Source: Larus michahellis (lineage: Eukaryota; Chordata; Aves; Charadriiformes; Laridae). Taken from it: 64,000 bases of DNA. Positions within the stretch are counted from its first letter, which is position 1. The number at the start of each line of letters is the position of its first letter. The notes beneath the pieces were generated by a model. That model was not told the origin of the DNA, did not search any database, and saw nothing but the letters and a program-made list of their open reading frames with translations. Shown here one piece after another: positions 28,236-41,932 of this stretch. The DNA lies in assembly GCF_964199755.1 (NCBI RefSeq), contig NC_133897.1, forward strand, positions 122,160,552 through 122,224,551, written 5' to 3'. The position numbers were made by a program, and so were the translations under genes.

Positions 28236-31200
28236 AAAGAAGGGAGAGACCCCTCCCAACCTGCCTGCAGAGTCCAAGAGGTAGACTTCCCTGGGTCTGC
28301 TGTCCCACAGCCTGTTAAACCTTAAAAAAAAAGTTCCTGTTTTGCTCATTCGGGGCTTTAGCTTATAATTGTGGATAAACTGCTGTTATGGGGATGTACA
28401 CGGAGAAAAAAAACCAAAACCAACCCAACACCAAAACGTATACAGAGCTCCTTAGTACTGGTTATTCTTGCTCCTATGCAGGTATCATCTCCAGGTTTCC
28501 TTCTTTTTCACAGCACAGAAAGTAGCTTCCAGGTAAGCAGGATGTTTCAAGAAGTGATTCCAAGCGCTCCTTGGAGCATAGTCCTTGGCAGCCCAGCCAG
28601 GCAGACAGACTGCTTGACACCAGCTCCTGTCCCCTGGAAAGCACCACCCCCACCACCCACAGCGTGCTGGGAGAAGAGACTTCAGAAAGCCTAGGGGAGA
28701 GAGGCAAAACTGCCATGCAGCACCGGAGAACTCTTCAGTCCCTACCATATCTTGAAGGAAATTCAGATGCATTTGATAGAGGGGTCATGCACCCACTAAA
28801 TGTTACCAAGTCATCTGACCTTGAGCATCTCCTCCTTTCTACTCAGAGAGCGACTCCTAATACGTATAAAAAAATATCTTCAGCTTGTGTCAACAGAGCG
28901 TTACAATTTTGGGAAAAAACACCATAATAATAATATATGGTGTTATTTGAAACTCATGTTTCAGTTCAGAGAGTTACACTCATGCTTTCTGTAATCCATG
29001 GCAACAAGTAATTATTCCATCCCACAACAAAATAAAACCAATGACACCTAAGGGAAGAACTAGTATTCTACTAGTTTCACTGACAGTAGTAAACAAATGT
29101 TGAAGAAAATACAAGGCATCTCTGGTAGGCTTTTTCTCTGCCTTATGGCTTGTAACTATGATTTCAGAATGTTACCTAAAGGAAGGCTGGATTCTACATC
29201 CAGGATTGCAAGGAAATAATTACAATATGGGTCATCCTTGAAGACTCTCACAAAGATATTCTCAGGAAAATAACGACACCCATGATGAAAAGGTGCTTCC
29301 AGTCATGGCTCACATGCCACGATCTGTTTAAATGGTTACTCCACTAAAACTGGGTGGGACAGGCGAGTGTGAAAAGAGATTACTAAGGCAGGCCCAAAAG
29401 TGACTATGTAATTATGTCTGCAGCTGGAAGTAGCTGTATTTTTTAAACAGAACCCTGGAAACCATTCTTGTTACATTAATTATTTGCTCCAACCAATCAC
29501 ATTGGAAACAAATGTCGTGCTTTGCCACAGGAGTTTGAGCCCAGGAGAGGAGGTAGAGCGGATCCAAAGAGGAGGTCACAGTTCCCCGGCTCCCTCACAA
29601 CAGGCAGGTCTATCCACACCAAATCCTGACCTTTCCCAACCATGGTAAAACCAAATTCCTGAGGCTGCTCTGTAGGAAGAGTCTCCTTGTCACCAAAGGG
29701 ATTAATTGACTTGCAAAATCACCTGGCTGACGATGGCCTCCATGCCATGGGGGGAAAAATACAAGGAAGGGTCAAACGTGACTGAGGACAAGAAGACATG
29801 GCCATATGTACTCTCTTCCTTCTTCCATTCTTTTCTAGTCTGTCTCCTCCCATAACACTCGCTCACTGACTCCCGGGATGGAGGACCTTTCAGGCAGGAG
29901 ACACCTCTGACCCTAGCTACACGGCTCAACTCCTGGCCCAAGCACCGACCAGACTTAGCCCTTTATGCTTTTCTCAGCCAACTGTACCTTGCAAAACAGC
30001 CACACATACCCAATCTCATTTTTACCGCCCCCCCTCAGTAACAGAAGTTATGCAAGCCTTTCATTAATCACATTTTAACTATGTGGGAGAGAACTCGGCA
30101 GTCCTCACATCCACCTGCTACGCAACTCGGTTCTCACCTATTCAACATACTCCCACACTGCTGCTTACACAAAAATCAGACTCCATGAGAAAACAGAGAA
30201 CACAGGCCACTCATCTTTAGTAACAGTTCTGTCTCTTATGATCAAATATGGATTAGCTCTATCTTCTCGCCCTCTCCTCCCCGCCCCACCTGCCTGCAAC
30301 ATAATTAAACCACTACAAAGAATCTACAGGCAAATACTTGAGTTGTTTTTTTCCCCCAAACAAAAAACATAGAAGCAATGGATTATCACATGCAATTCCC
30401 TACCCCTCCCCAAGTTACCAACCTCTTTCCAAACTATGAGTCAAGTTTATTCATAATAAAGCCCAAGACTAAGAAACCCATGATTCGCTTACAGTGCCTA
30501 AACCCTAAATAAAGAGTTAACGCCCATCCTTGCCTCACAATAAAAGCCTCACACCTCCAAATCGAAAAGTTAGCTGTTATGTTCATACACAAGCTGTCCT
30601 CCTATAAGCGCTCTGACCACAACCAGTACTTGGGCTGCTTCATCGTGAATCACCGAAGCAGCCCTGCAACAGCTATTCATGTGTTCATCGCAAATAAGAT
30701 GTATTACCATTTTTAATTACACATTCCATTTCCATACAATTCCTAAAAACTACAAATATTGCAGAGCCCACCCCTATTGAAAGCCAATTGCAGAGGGAGC
30801 TCTGACCCTGAAAGGAAAATTGTTCACATGTTGATATAGTCAAAAAAACAGGTAATTGCTTAATCAAGATTCCCATGCTTATTAAATACCACCTACATTA
30901 AATGCCAATACTTCTTTAATAATTCTTTCCAGTTCCAAAACTGGATCATCCACATTTGGCAAATCTTGGCTCTGTCATTGTAAACACTCCAATCTCCAAT
31001 TAACAGTTAACAACTGTAGCAAGACTGGGAGCAGGATACCTTGATCTACAAGTTCGGAGACGAATTTCTGTTCTCACTTGCAGTTTTTAAAAACCAGGTG
31101 AGAAAACGGAGGTTGGCTACACGCAGGGACCAAGTTTATATACGGCAATGCCGCGGCACAGAAAGGAAGCCCATTTCTTTTGAAGCAAGCACTGACCTCC

Positions 31201-32724
31201 CTGCAGGTTGTTACCACCACTTACTTTCTAAAGGCGCGCACTTTTATTTAGTTTAGCATTTCACAATTTGCAAATGTCCGGGGTAAAGCCTCAGGAGTAG
31301 AACTGAAGACCACTCCAGTTTTGAAGGGTCTGAGCGCTCCCACCTCCTCTTTGCTTCCTTCCAGATCAGCGATTACAGCTTGGCCCATTACAGTCCGTAA
31401 AAGAAAATTCACGCAGGTTCTACGTATTTTGGTTAGCCAAAGACAGCAATGACTTTTCAACACCAGCCACTAAAGAAAAATCATGAAACAAATGGAAAAA
31501 AAAAAAACAAAACAAAACCACCAACTTTTAAGGTTCTCCTCCTAGTTTAGAGAAACTAACATTCAAGTCACTGCAAAATGTGCAGGCCAACGTGACTCAT
31601 TCACTCACAGAAACTACACTGCTAAAAATAAGCAGCGATCTACAGGAATATAAACACTTTATAATGCCACACACTTTGTCATCTTGGCTAAGAGTTTGCA
31701 TCACTGCCTTAAAGCATAAGCTTTGCATCTGGAGACATTAAAATAGTAGGTAACAAGCAATTCAGAGAAAGAGAAGAAGTCGCATGCAAGGTTCCAGCAA
31801 CGTAACAGATACCATTTACACACCCAGATGAACTAGATACCATCTCCTCCTGCCAGGAAGATGGTTACGGAGACATTCCTCCCATCTCATTCATCACTGA
31901 AGACTGTAAAGTGAGCTTAACACTGCCCCTTGCACATCAGTTCAAGCATGCAGAATTTGCTCTTCCTGGAACAAAAAGGCTTACAGAAAAGAGCTAGGAG
32001 CTCACCAGAAACTTAAGATGGATTTTGTGAAATAGCTGGTGAAGAAGATGCCTGCAAAACTCCAGGGAAAACTCATGAAGGCTTTGGGCCATGTGGTTTC
32101 ATTAAGCCTGAACACCATCTGCATGCAGGTAACAGCTGCTGTACAAGCAAGTGCATCACCCAGCCTGCCTTGGTCAGTTAAGTAGGCGGTGAGTTTAATT
32201 ATTCCACCTGATGTTCCACAATCACATAACATATCATTACATAGGAAAACCTCAGCAACATTAAAAAAAAAAAAATCATTTCAGTGGGTGCTCAGCCAGG
32301 TACTACAAAACACACAAATTAATATCTTCAACTTTATCCCCACTTGAGCTTGCACTAACACTTGCTGGGAATAAAGGGTTAATTTGTGGAACAGCAACAT
32401 ACTGTCAGCATGTGGCTAGTATTACAAGGGAAGACTAGCAACCAAAGTTTATTTTGCAACAACTGGAAGCTAAGAGAAAGCAGAATGATTAGAAGCCAGG
32501 AAGAAGAAAGAAGTGAGGTTCTCTCTTATTTATGGCGCTATCATCGCACTGAGGAGCCTTACTTACACGGTGTCTGCTTCACTGGACGTGCAGCTCCACT
32601 GGACTTTCCCTGGCCGAGGGCCGAACAAGCCATGCATTAAGATACACCTTAACATTATCCTACCGCATCATGAAAAACAAAGTACAGCCCCAGCCAGTAT
32701 GAAATGAAGTTATAATTTATTGTT

Positions 32725-32751
32725 AAAAAAAAAAAAAGACAAAAAAAAAAG
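32725..32751. repeat. Poly(A) tract
   Basis: Thirteen A, GAC, then ten A. Confidence 0.85.
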
Positions 32752-35700
32752 AAGACAGTATTATGGACTTCATGGCTCTGAGCAAAGAGATGTTTCGGGT
32801 CAGAGGGAGGTCACACTGCTAGCACAAATACAAATGCCAGCACTGCTGTTCCACTCCAAAAGAAGGACTCTACAACACCGTACACTAGTCAACTAATAAA
32901 AGCTGCCTTGTTTTTGGAAAGGCCAACTTGTGTTTCTGCAAACATTTGCTAGTCACATAGCTCCCACACAGGTAACAGCTTAAGACGAATTTGATTTCTT
33001 TTCATCGTATTGGAAGATTCACAGCAGGTAAAAGCCGAAGCCAAGGCCTCCTCTCGGCACAAAAAGCTCAGGGGTCCCCCCCATCTAAAAGCAGGGAGCC
33101 CAGGGCCTCGCACTGGCGAGATGGCCCACCTGAAGAGACCACACACAGGTCAGAAACACCCAGCTGTGCACACCCAGCCTACGAACTGCGGGCAGTGCCC
33201 ACGCTAACTTCAGCCTCCTTGGCAATGAGGGTCTGCGAGAGCATCACAGGCACCTGCAGCCTTCCCAAGGCAGGCTTTGGTGTCTCGCTAGGTGTTAAAA
33301 CCAGGCTGGGCACCACAGCACCCTTTTGCCTTTAGAAAAAAAAAACCTGTAAATTTTAAAATCAATCATAACTTGGAGCTATTCTCATCTGGGAATCTGT
33401 GTTTCCTTTCACTGGTGGGCTCATCCTTTACACAGTCTTCAAACAGCTCCTGATACTTTGGTTTTGGTTCAGCCAGTTGGTTGTTTGGGCTTCTGATCTC
33501 TTGAAATACAAGACAACAAAAACCAAGGCGTAACCGCCCACAAGAAACAGCAGACAGCACCTCCTTGTTCCATACAAAACAAGTAAGCCAAAAAAGATCA
33601 AGGCATACATCAGGCTGCATCACAAAGATTCTTCCCTGTTAATTTCAATTTGGTCTCATTTGATGCAGGGACACACGGAAGCATCACTAACACTCATGAA
33701 GCACTGCACTGAGTATGTTGCTCTTATGTTAGTAAGAGTATGAGTTCTTTGAAAAACATACACAAAAGAGCCAAACAGTCCGCATGGTGATTAGGCTACT
33801 GGAAGAGAACTCCAAGTAGTCAATTTCCCACTGTCTCTGAGGCTTAGCATCTACTTTTATTGGAGTCTGAATTCAGAGAGCAGTGTGAATTCTTTCACTT
33901 AGGGGACCAGACTGAGCTCCTAAATAACACTCTCTGGTTTTAATACACGCAACAGAGGAGAAACAAAAGACATGGGTATGTGACAACTCAGCAGAAGATG
34001 AATCTACTATATTCTGTTTGTTAATGAAATACCTGCAGTGCTGTCATACATGACAACATGCGATCCTTCACCTCCAACGCTCAGCCTTATTACCACAGCA
34101 ACATCTCGCAGGCAGAACAGGTGCCTCTTCTCCTACAGATCATTAATACCTTTCTTGTTTTATACTGCTGAGCTTGGAATTTATGTTTTGGGGGATGAAA
34201 CACAAAGTTCTCGTTAAAGTCCAAACATTCAAATTAGGACAATTAAGTTTCTTTTATTGTTATTTAGCAGGTTATGCAACCTCTCCTCACGACAAATAAC
34301 TTCTATCTGAACTCCGAAGGAGGGTGGAGGGAGGAAGTCAAACCTTTTGTCTTCTGCATGCTGCATCATACTCCAGAGTATCTGTTGGGTATTTATCTAT
34401 GGAGACATACCTCAATGAATGTCAAGGACTAATAAATATTAGGGTGGTGTGCTTGCTTAAGCTTTGGCACTTGGTTACCGAGTCAAATCTCAATGAGCCG
34501 TTCAGCCTGCCAATCCTATTTCTTGCGCAAAAATAAAATTTGCACTAGTCTACGATGTAGGTCAGAGGAAAAAATTCATTAGGAGGAAAACAACATCTGA
34601 ATTTTCCAGTTTGAAGTATCAACAGGAATTTGTATGGAAAAAAAAAATCACATCCTTGTAATGTTTCTTAAAAAAGGAAGGAAAGAAAACCCCAGAAACA
34701 TTTTGCTACATGAAGAACCCTACTTGTAGCAACAATAAGGAACATTGGATATACAAGGATTGAAAATTTTATCTTTTTTTCATCAGTATGACTGAACAGA
34801 TGTTTGGAAGAGTTACTCTTGCATAAAATGCCTAATGGGAGATATGTAAAAAGAGCATGTAGTTGTAGAAAATACTACTACTACCAAAGAAAAACCTGCT
34901 TTGAAAGCCTCTCCATGTTATCACTTTGTCATTCCATACACATTCCAGACACAAAAAAGGTAGATTAAAAGAAATTATCTAGCTGATCAGACAAACTTAT
35001 TTGTTTAAAGAAAAGCAAAACAATTTGCATGGGGCTGTATCATGCAAAGTCTAAATACAGACTGCCAGTGAGTTAAAAGGGTAAATATTGCAATTTCTAG
35101 GAGCAAATATTGTAGTTTCTGGGAGTGAGATGGAAAAAAAACCCAACCAAAACAAACCCAACCCATGTTAAAATTTAAACATCTCAGGGCTGTAAGATGT
35201 AGCGTACTAAATTTTTAATTTAAAGTGGGCAGATTCATTAGGAAAGCCTGACAGTGGTCTCATCTGACTGTCTATGTGTCTGAACATAGTGGAAAAGATG
35301 AAAGCAGAGGGCTCTGTCCCCAGCTACACAACCTTTTGAGCTTGCAACACAAAGATCTGGAATGAAAATTGCAGTTATATCTAGGACTGTTGACAATCAA
35401 CCTCACTTTTCAGTTTCCCTTCTTCCTTCTCAAACAATTTCCCGAGTAGTTTTAAATACGTACTTCCATTTAATTGTTCCATTCCTGCAGCACATTTGTT
35501 TGTGCTGGTTCCTATTATTCGGATCAGCCAGTATTTCTTTCATGATTCAAACTGCAATCGAACACCCCTCTCTCCAAAGAAATCCAAAGTAATATTGACT
35601 TGACCTTCCATCAACTGCACAGACTCCGCATCTTTCAGTGGATGAAAGGCTTCCCCTGACAGCATAAGGATTCATACTCATTTTGTTTTCCAGATGACTT

Positions 35701-37779
35701 ACATGCTTCCTTCCTTTGCCAAAAGCAAGGAAAGGCGAAGGAATTGCATCTAAAGGAGGGAATATCAGGCAAAAGTGGTTGAAAATCTCGTATGCTGCCT
35801 CTCAAATTAAGATTCAACCAGTTGGTCTTCAGAGTTGCTTTTTACATTACAAAAGAGTTTAAAAAAAAAAAGTGCCTTTTTTTTTTTTCTTAAAAAAGTA
35901 TATTTTTATTTGAGCCACAGGAGAGCCCAGGCATCGAAGCCAGCTCAGGCTGTGCCTCACAAACTTATCAAGAATTTCAGATGGCTTCTTTGGTACTTTG
36001 CTGCAGAGACCATGCAGGACATGCCCAGAAGAATGACCCAACCCCATCCAGCCCAGACTGAGACACTCAGCTGCCCAAAACTGCTCATCTGCAACAAGAT
36101 CCGTTACCAGCAATTACACTTTTCTCAGTCTTGCATGGCAGAGGGAGAGGGACTGATTCTTGTTGCAGCTTCAGGAAGAGCTGAGCAAGATGCAGCTACC
36201 CAAGAAATAATTTGACCAGGATTAAGCCTCTCCCCACTGTACCCCTTTCTCCTTGGATCAAACACAGCTGTTGTTGGCCACACTGCAGCAATTTTCAGTC
36301 TTGTCTGAACAACAGGACATCCAGTTTGCTTCACTGACCCTACCTGCTTAGCGAGGAAGGGGCAGGGATGGCATCACCCTCAGACCCTAACCCTACCATC
36401 ACTACTTGCGGTACTTTGTGCATTGATGTAATCCCGCAGCCTCACAGCACTGTGACCAAACTTTGCTCTGGGTGACCACTACATATTTCACAACCAAGCG
36501 AAAGGAGATAAGGCTTTATTTCTGCCATTTCCAATCCCCCTGCAAAAGCCTGATACAATCAAATTGCTTTAATCCAACTGATGCTGAACTCAAGCTATCA
36601 CCCACCAATACCTAACAAGAGAGCAGAGACTCCCATCCCCCTATTCTTTTTATGCCTGCCAGCAAGAAGACAGATTTATTTCTTTAGGATTAGAATTTTG
36701 CTATTGGAATGACTGGATATACCAGTACTGTTGCAACAAATCAGCATAAACCATAATCTTGTTACAAGGCTATGGGACAGATTAAGCCACTGAAAAATCC
36801 AGTTTGTTCCAAGACAAGCTTTTCTCTAGCTGCACATACACAGAGACAGCATCTCAGCCAGTCTTCAAAAAAACCTGTTTGACCTACTGCAGGGAAGAGG
36901 AGCACAAATATTTTAAATAAACACTAAGTGGAATTCTGGTGCCACTGCCACTGATGGTAAATGCTCTGCTGACTTTAGCAATCTCACAGTTTGAACCTTG
37001 GCATCTTGCTTTCTTTACATTCATAAGAAAACTAGTTAAAAAAAAAAAAAGAAAGAAGAGTAACAACACAGATTTCATTGAGCTTTGTTTGTGTTTGTTT
37101 CAAGCCTTCAGAACAAACATCCCAGAATGAGAAACCTTACTTTTTATGAACTCAAGCCAAACAAGGCAAAACACATCTTTCAACACAGACTGCTCTCCAC
37201 CCCCACAAAGGGGGAAAAAAACCACTCAGTACAACAACATCTTAACATTTGCATTCCAAAACACAGTAACTTTCTGCTGCTATCATAATTACTCTTCTTA
37301 TTAATGCAGATGTAACTGCAGATTTGCTGTATCCTCACGGTGGATTTAGCTGTAAGATTGATCCAACAGAACAGTCAATCACCATGGTTACTCACAAACC
37401 ACCCTAGAAAGTCTCAGCAATTCTTTAAACTACTCCCATACCCTGAAACATGTTGAATGGTGCCAATTATTTATCATAGTATCTTATATTTGAAGAAAAA
37501 AAAAAGTAAAAAAAAATAATTTTAGAATCATTCATTTAACTGAAATTCTTATGGAAGAAAGATTTCTAGTTTTGAAGTCACATAAGATCACAAATCTGAA
37601 GCATTAATAAGAGTAAAGAATGCCAAGTTTAACTACACTAAAAGTGATCGCAGGTTAAAAATACTGAGAAGGAGAAAGCTGCGTAACTTTTCATTGCATG
37701 CAAGAGAGGTTCCAGCCTAGCTAGTGTTACCACAGATAGGGAAAGAAAGGAATTTTTAATGTCAGTCTCACGTTTAGTT

Positions 37780-38760
37780 TATTTTCCATTTTGAATTCTC
37801 ATGGCCAAAGTGTGTGTGTGTGGGGAATATTTAAAATATTTATTTGCCCTTTGCAATAAAGGCACCGGGTTTGGAAATGAGGAATCCAAAGTATAGCTTT
37901 CATAAGCAGTCTGATAGGTATGAATAAGGAGAATGACAGCACTACCTGACCAAAAGAAAAGCACAGCTGTAATGAGACTTCTCAGCAGCCTGCTGCCATC
38001 TAAATCAGCTCTTTTAAATACTTCATTAAGAGAGATGAGGTTTTCTTTCATTAGAGGCAAGCATTCCTCGTGCTAGAAAGCTCCTGCTCAGATGCATCTA
38101 TAAACATTGTGAGGTCCACTGGAGGATACACTTCCAAGTGCCTGTTTAACATCAGGTGCCTAATTGGAGAAGCTTAATACTTAGAGGTGGGAGATCAGCA
38201 TTCAGCATTGCACTTCATGCTTTTACCAGCTTCCTATTTATTTCCAAGCACAGCTACAGAACAGTTGCTTTAATTGATAAAACTGAAGGCAGCTGCACAC
38301 CTTAGCTGCTGCAGAAGGCATCTCCCACCACGTGCGATGGTTGGGAGTCTGGTCAGGGAAGTCTGTCTAAAGCTCCCCAGATTCAGGATGCCAATGAAGA
38401 AAACTTGAACCCTACCAACCTTGTGGATTTAAGACATAGAATTTGATTCTAGATTGCCCTGGCAGACAGAAAAGCAGCCTATTCATTCAGACATTTCCTG
38501 GGCACAGCATGAGAGCCGGGGAGCTCTCATTGATAGTTATTTATAATTAGATGATATTTTGAAATAGTATCCAAATAAACATGCTCAGTTCTCTCATTAT
38601 ATATCTCAAGTCCTAAAGAGAGACTATGCTGCTTTGTGTTGCACAGCAGTGATCCCTGGTTGAACTTGGGGCATCTCAGACAAGCTCCCAATTAAAAATA
38701 AAGCAGCCCAAATGCAGGAGCCCAAATGCTCAAGCATAGTTTTCTTTGGCTTTGAAAGAA
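37780..38760. promoter_or_regulatory. Possible conserved non-coding (enhancer-like) stretch
   Basis: About 1 kb of intron 1 without repeats or meaningful frames. It holds clusters of homeodomain-type ATTA/TAAT words, CCTTTGCAATAAAGG-like sequence near 37848, and a short hairpin (GAGAGC ... GCTCTC, 38512-38529). The texture resembles conserved developmental enhancers. This is an impression only; conservation was not tested. Confidence 0.2.
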
Positions 38761-38789
38761 CTCATCATTACACTTTAATTTGCCTCTGA

Positions 38790-38824
38790 TTTTTTTTTCT
38801 TTTTTTTTTTTTTTTTTTTTTTTT
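38790..38824. repeat. Poly(T) tract (35 bases, one C), followed by GCAG
   Basis: Nine T, one C, 25 T, then GCAG. It is the longest homopolymer in the window, a poly(A) on the GAREM1 sense strand. On the plus strand it imitates a splice acceptor. Confidence 0.9.
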
Positions 38825-40689
38825 GCAGTCTGGGTTAAGGATGGAATAAAAACAGCTGGAAGCGAGCAAAAGTTCAGCTCTGCTCTGAAGTCGGGTTGCC
38901 ACCTGGCTGCTTGCCCAGTGGCCTGGCCCATTTCCCCCTGCTCCCGGAGACCGTGCAGGCACTAATTAATCGTGCACACACAGCACCCACTTGTTGGGGC
39001 TGCCATTGCCTTTGCATTTTAGCTATGTCCATCCTACCCCTCCTGCTCAACCTGGAAAAATTCAAATATCACTAAAAAGAGGGTAATGCCTCTTCAAACA
39101 CGGGCTGACCGCATACACGCACAGAAATTTTGGATGTTCAACTGTAATTAGGCACCGGTTTGGTTACCTCCTGGTACAGTGAGAGTATCTGAGCAATATG
39201 GGAATACTAACAAGAGGAATGCAATCAAACCTGCACCTAATTATTTTCTAATCAAGAACAGTCCTAATCCTGAATGCAATTTATTTCCGTTGTTTCAGAG
39301 AAATCCACACTTAAACTGCAAGGTATAAGAAGAATGGCTTTGTTTTTAATAAAACATAAGGGATAAGTGAATAACATCCCTTTGATAATATTTTTATCAT
39401 CTTAACAAGGCACAAAAGGAAGAAAACAAAACCCCTCCTGCGAAGAGGAAAGCTTCTACTCTTGGTGAGCAGCATGCAGAACACAGAGTGAAGAAAAGCC
39501 CATCATGCCTCACTCTCCCTTTGAGGGCACATTTATCTTCGCCCACAGGCCATTTGGCCTTCAGATATTTTGTTACATATTGACAGGAAGCCAAATGATA
39601 TTTGACAACGCAACCCATAGAACAGGCAAAAAGAAATGATCTTTTCCTCCAGCTTGCCCTATACGCAGCTGCGGTGCTGTCGCAGCTCTGCTGTGTTTTT
39701 GTCTACAGCCACATCCTGGGCTTGCTGACTGCAGGAACACACATGTGTAACTAGTCACATTTTGTATTTGCATCACCTCTCTGAGTCACATACGAACTGA
39801 TGCTTTCTATATTTTCCCGCTACGAGTATAACGTAGCTTCACATTCGGAGGTGAAGACAGAAAAAAATTACTACCATAGTGAAATTACATAAATACAACT
39901 CAGATAAGATCTTAGATATTGCCCAATATGCGTGGTTATGGCCCCCTTCAAAGAGGGAAAGGGGCATTTTGACCTTTCACTAAACAGAAGCCTGAACAAA
40001 ACTGTTAAGAAAGAAGCAGGAATAATTTAATGGTTTTGAAAACCAGTCTTCCAACAAGAATACACACATAAGATTCTCCTGCTGGCTAGTCACGTCGTGT
40101 AACAAATGGACAAGGATTGCTATTATTCTTACAAACACACAGCATCTCCACCCACTTTCTGTAACTCAAGCAAGCAGCCAGAGCTGGCTGACAAACGGAA
40201 GCACTACATGCAAAGCCTACCAATTCACCTTTGAGTCCTGCCAGCAAAACTCCCTTTGTACTGAAGTTAAACCAAACACCATGTCAACAGCGAAGTGCAG
40301 GACTCCACAGAGGAAGATCCCACGTTATCTGCGCTGATATAAACCACCTCTCTGCGGCGAACCTCAGAACACCTGTCTCCTTCCAACAGCAAGGAGTTGC
40401 AGGTCCAATTCCTGGTCTCCGTGACCAGAAACTTTAAAGTCTCTGGGAAGTGTCTGGAACAACTTTCCCCACTTGCTTGCTCACCTCTGGTAGCACATAC
40501 ACAAGCTGTCACTCCTGGTACACGCACAGCCAAACACCATGCTGCTGTCTGGCCCAAGAAACACACCCATTTCTTTCAAGTTGAGGGAAAAGACGAGGAC
40601 ATTTCGTCAGAGTTTGCACAGGAGCTGTAAGAAGCTGGAGGACAGGATGAGAACAGAGCAGCAGCAATGCTGGAAGAGGTGAAAGGAAG

Positions 40690-40700
40690 GACTATCCTAT
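40690..40700 (+). repeat. Left copy of 11-bp direct repeat flanking the CR1
   Basis: GACTATCCTAT lies immediately left of the CR1 insertion and recurs exactly at 41922-41932. Most likely it is a target-site duplication. Confidence 0.75.
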
Positions 40701-41837
40701 ATGTATCCTATATCCTTCTATGATAAGGTGACCCACTTAGTGGATGAGGGAAAAGCTGTGGATGTTATCTACTTGGATTTTTGCAAAGCTTTTGACACTG
40801 TTTCCCACAGCATTCTCCTGGAGAAACTGGCTGCTCATGGCCTGGACAGGTGTACTCTTCGCTGGGTAAAAAACTGGCTGGATGGCCGTGCCCAGAGAGT
40901 GGTGGTAAATGGAGTTAAATCCAGTTGGTGTCCAGTCACAAGTGGTGTCCCCCAGGGCTCGGTGCTGGGGCCAGTTCTCTTTAATATCTTTATCAATGAT
41001 CTGGATGAAGGGATCGAATGCACCCTCAGTAAGTTCGCAGATGACACTAAACTGGGCGGGCGTGTTGATCTGCTTGAGGGTAGGTTGGCTCTGCAGAGGA
41101 ATCTGGACAGGCTGGACCGATGGGCTGAGACCAATGGTATGAGGTTCAACAAGGCCAAATGCCGGGTCCTGCACTTGGGTCACAACAACCCCATGCAGCG
41201 CTACAGGATTGGGGCAGAGTGGCTTGAAAGCAGCACGGCAGAAAAGGACCTGGGGGTGTTGGTTGACAGCCAGCTGAATATGAGCCAGCAGTGTGCCCAG
41301 GTGGCCAAGAAGGCCAACAGCATCCTGTCCTGTATCAGGAATAGTGTGGTGAGCCGGACTAGGGAAGTGATCGTCCCCCTGTACTCGGCACTGGTGAGGC
41401 CCCACCTCGAGTACTGCGTTCAGTTTTGGGCCCCTCACTTCAAGAGGGACATTGAGGTGTTGAAGCGTGTCCAGAGAAGGGCTACAAAGCTGGTGAGGGG
41501 TCTGGAGGACAAACCTTATGAAGAACGACTGAGGGAGCTGGGGTTGTTTAGCCTGGAGAAGAGAAGGCTGAGGGGAGACCTTATCACCCTCTACAACTAC
41601 CTGAAAGGAGGTTGTAGGGAGATGGGGGCTGACCTCTTCTCCCTGGTGACAAGTGATAGGACGAGAGGAAACAGGTTCAAGTTACGTCAGGGGAGGTTTA
41701 GATTAGATATTAGGAAACATTTTTTCACTGAAAGGGTTATTAAACATTGGAATAGGCTGCCCAGGGAGGTGGTGGATTCACCATCCCTGGAGGTGTTTAA
41801 AAAAAGGGTAGACATGGTACTTAGGGACGTGGTTTAG
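40701..41837 (+). pseudogene. CR1 ORF2 reverse transcriptase, N-terminally truncated
   Basis: The frame has 378 codons, is uninterrupted and ends in TAG. Reverse-transcriptase motifs are in order: YLDFCKAFD (residues 24-32, first catalytic Asp), [11 protein letters not shown] (81-91) and FADD (112-115, the second catalytic pair). The thumb and C-terminal region follows, with the CR1 signatures [14 protein letters not shown] and [10 protein letters not shown]. The full family protein has an AP-endonuclease domain and fingers motifs before this point; these are absent, so the copy cannot mobilise itself. The first few residues come from flanking or filler sequence, so the ATG at 40701 is fortuitous. 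I call it a pseudogene because of truncation, not because of internal damage. Expression from this copy is not expected. Confidence 0.9.
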
Positions 41838-41921
41838 AAGTGGCTTTTGTCAGGGTAGGTTAAAGGTTGGACTTGATGATCTTGAAGGTCCCGTCCAACC
41901 TCAGCAATTCTATGATTCTAT
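40701..41921 (+). mobile_element. CR1 LINE, 5'-truncated, with open RT frame
   Basis: A non-LTR retroposon of the chicken-repeat-1 type, inserted antisense to GAREM1 in intron 1. It keeps the C-terminal two thirds of ORF2, a short 3' UTR, a stem-loop (GGTTGGAC at 41865-41872 pairing with GTCCAACC at 41893-41900) and two terminal ATTCTATG octamers (41906-41921). The endonuclease and first RT motifs are missing, which is typical of CR1 copies that were truncated during reverse transcription. Recognisable CR1 body begins at about 40714; 40701-40713 is short filler. The element is flanked by an 11-bp direct repeat. The lack of frameshifts over more than 1.1 kb marks it as the youngest CR1 in the window. 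Confidence 0.95.
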
Positions 41922-41932
41922 GACTATCCTAT
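41922..41932 (+). repeat. Right copy of 11-bp direct repeat flanking the CR1
   Basis: GACTATCCTAT begins directly after the second terminal ATTCTATG octamer of the CR1 and matches 40690-40700 base for base. Confidence 0.75.

Noticed and set aside
40737..41438. A 233-codon minus-strand frame
   Set aside because: Antisense shadow of the CR1 reverse transcriptase frame.
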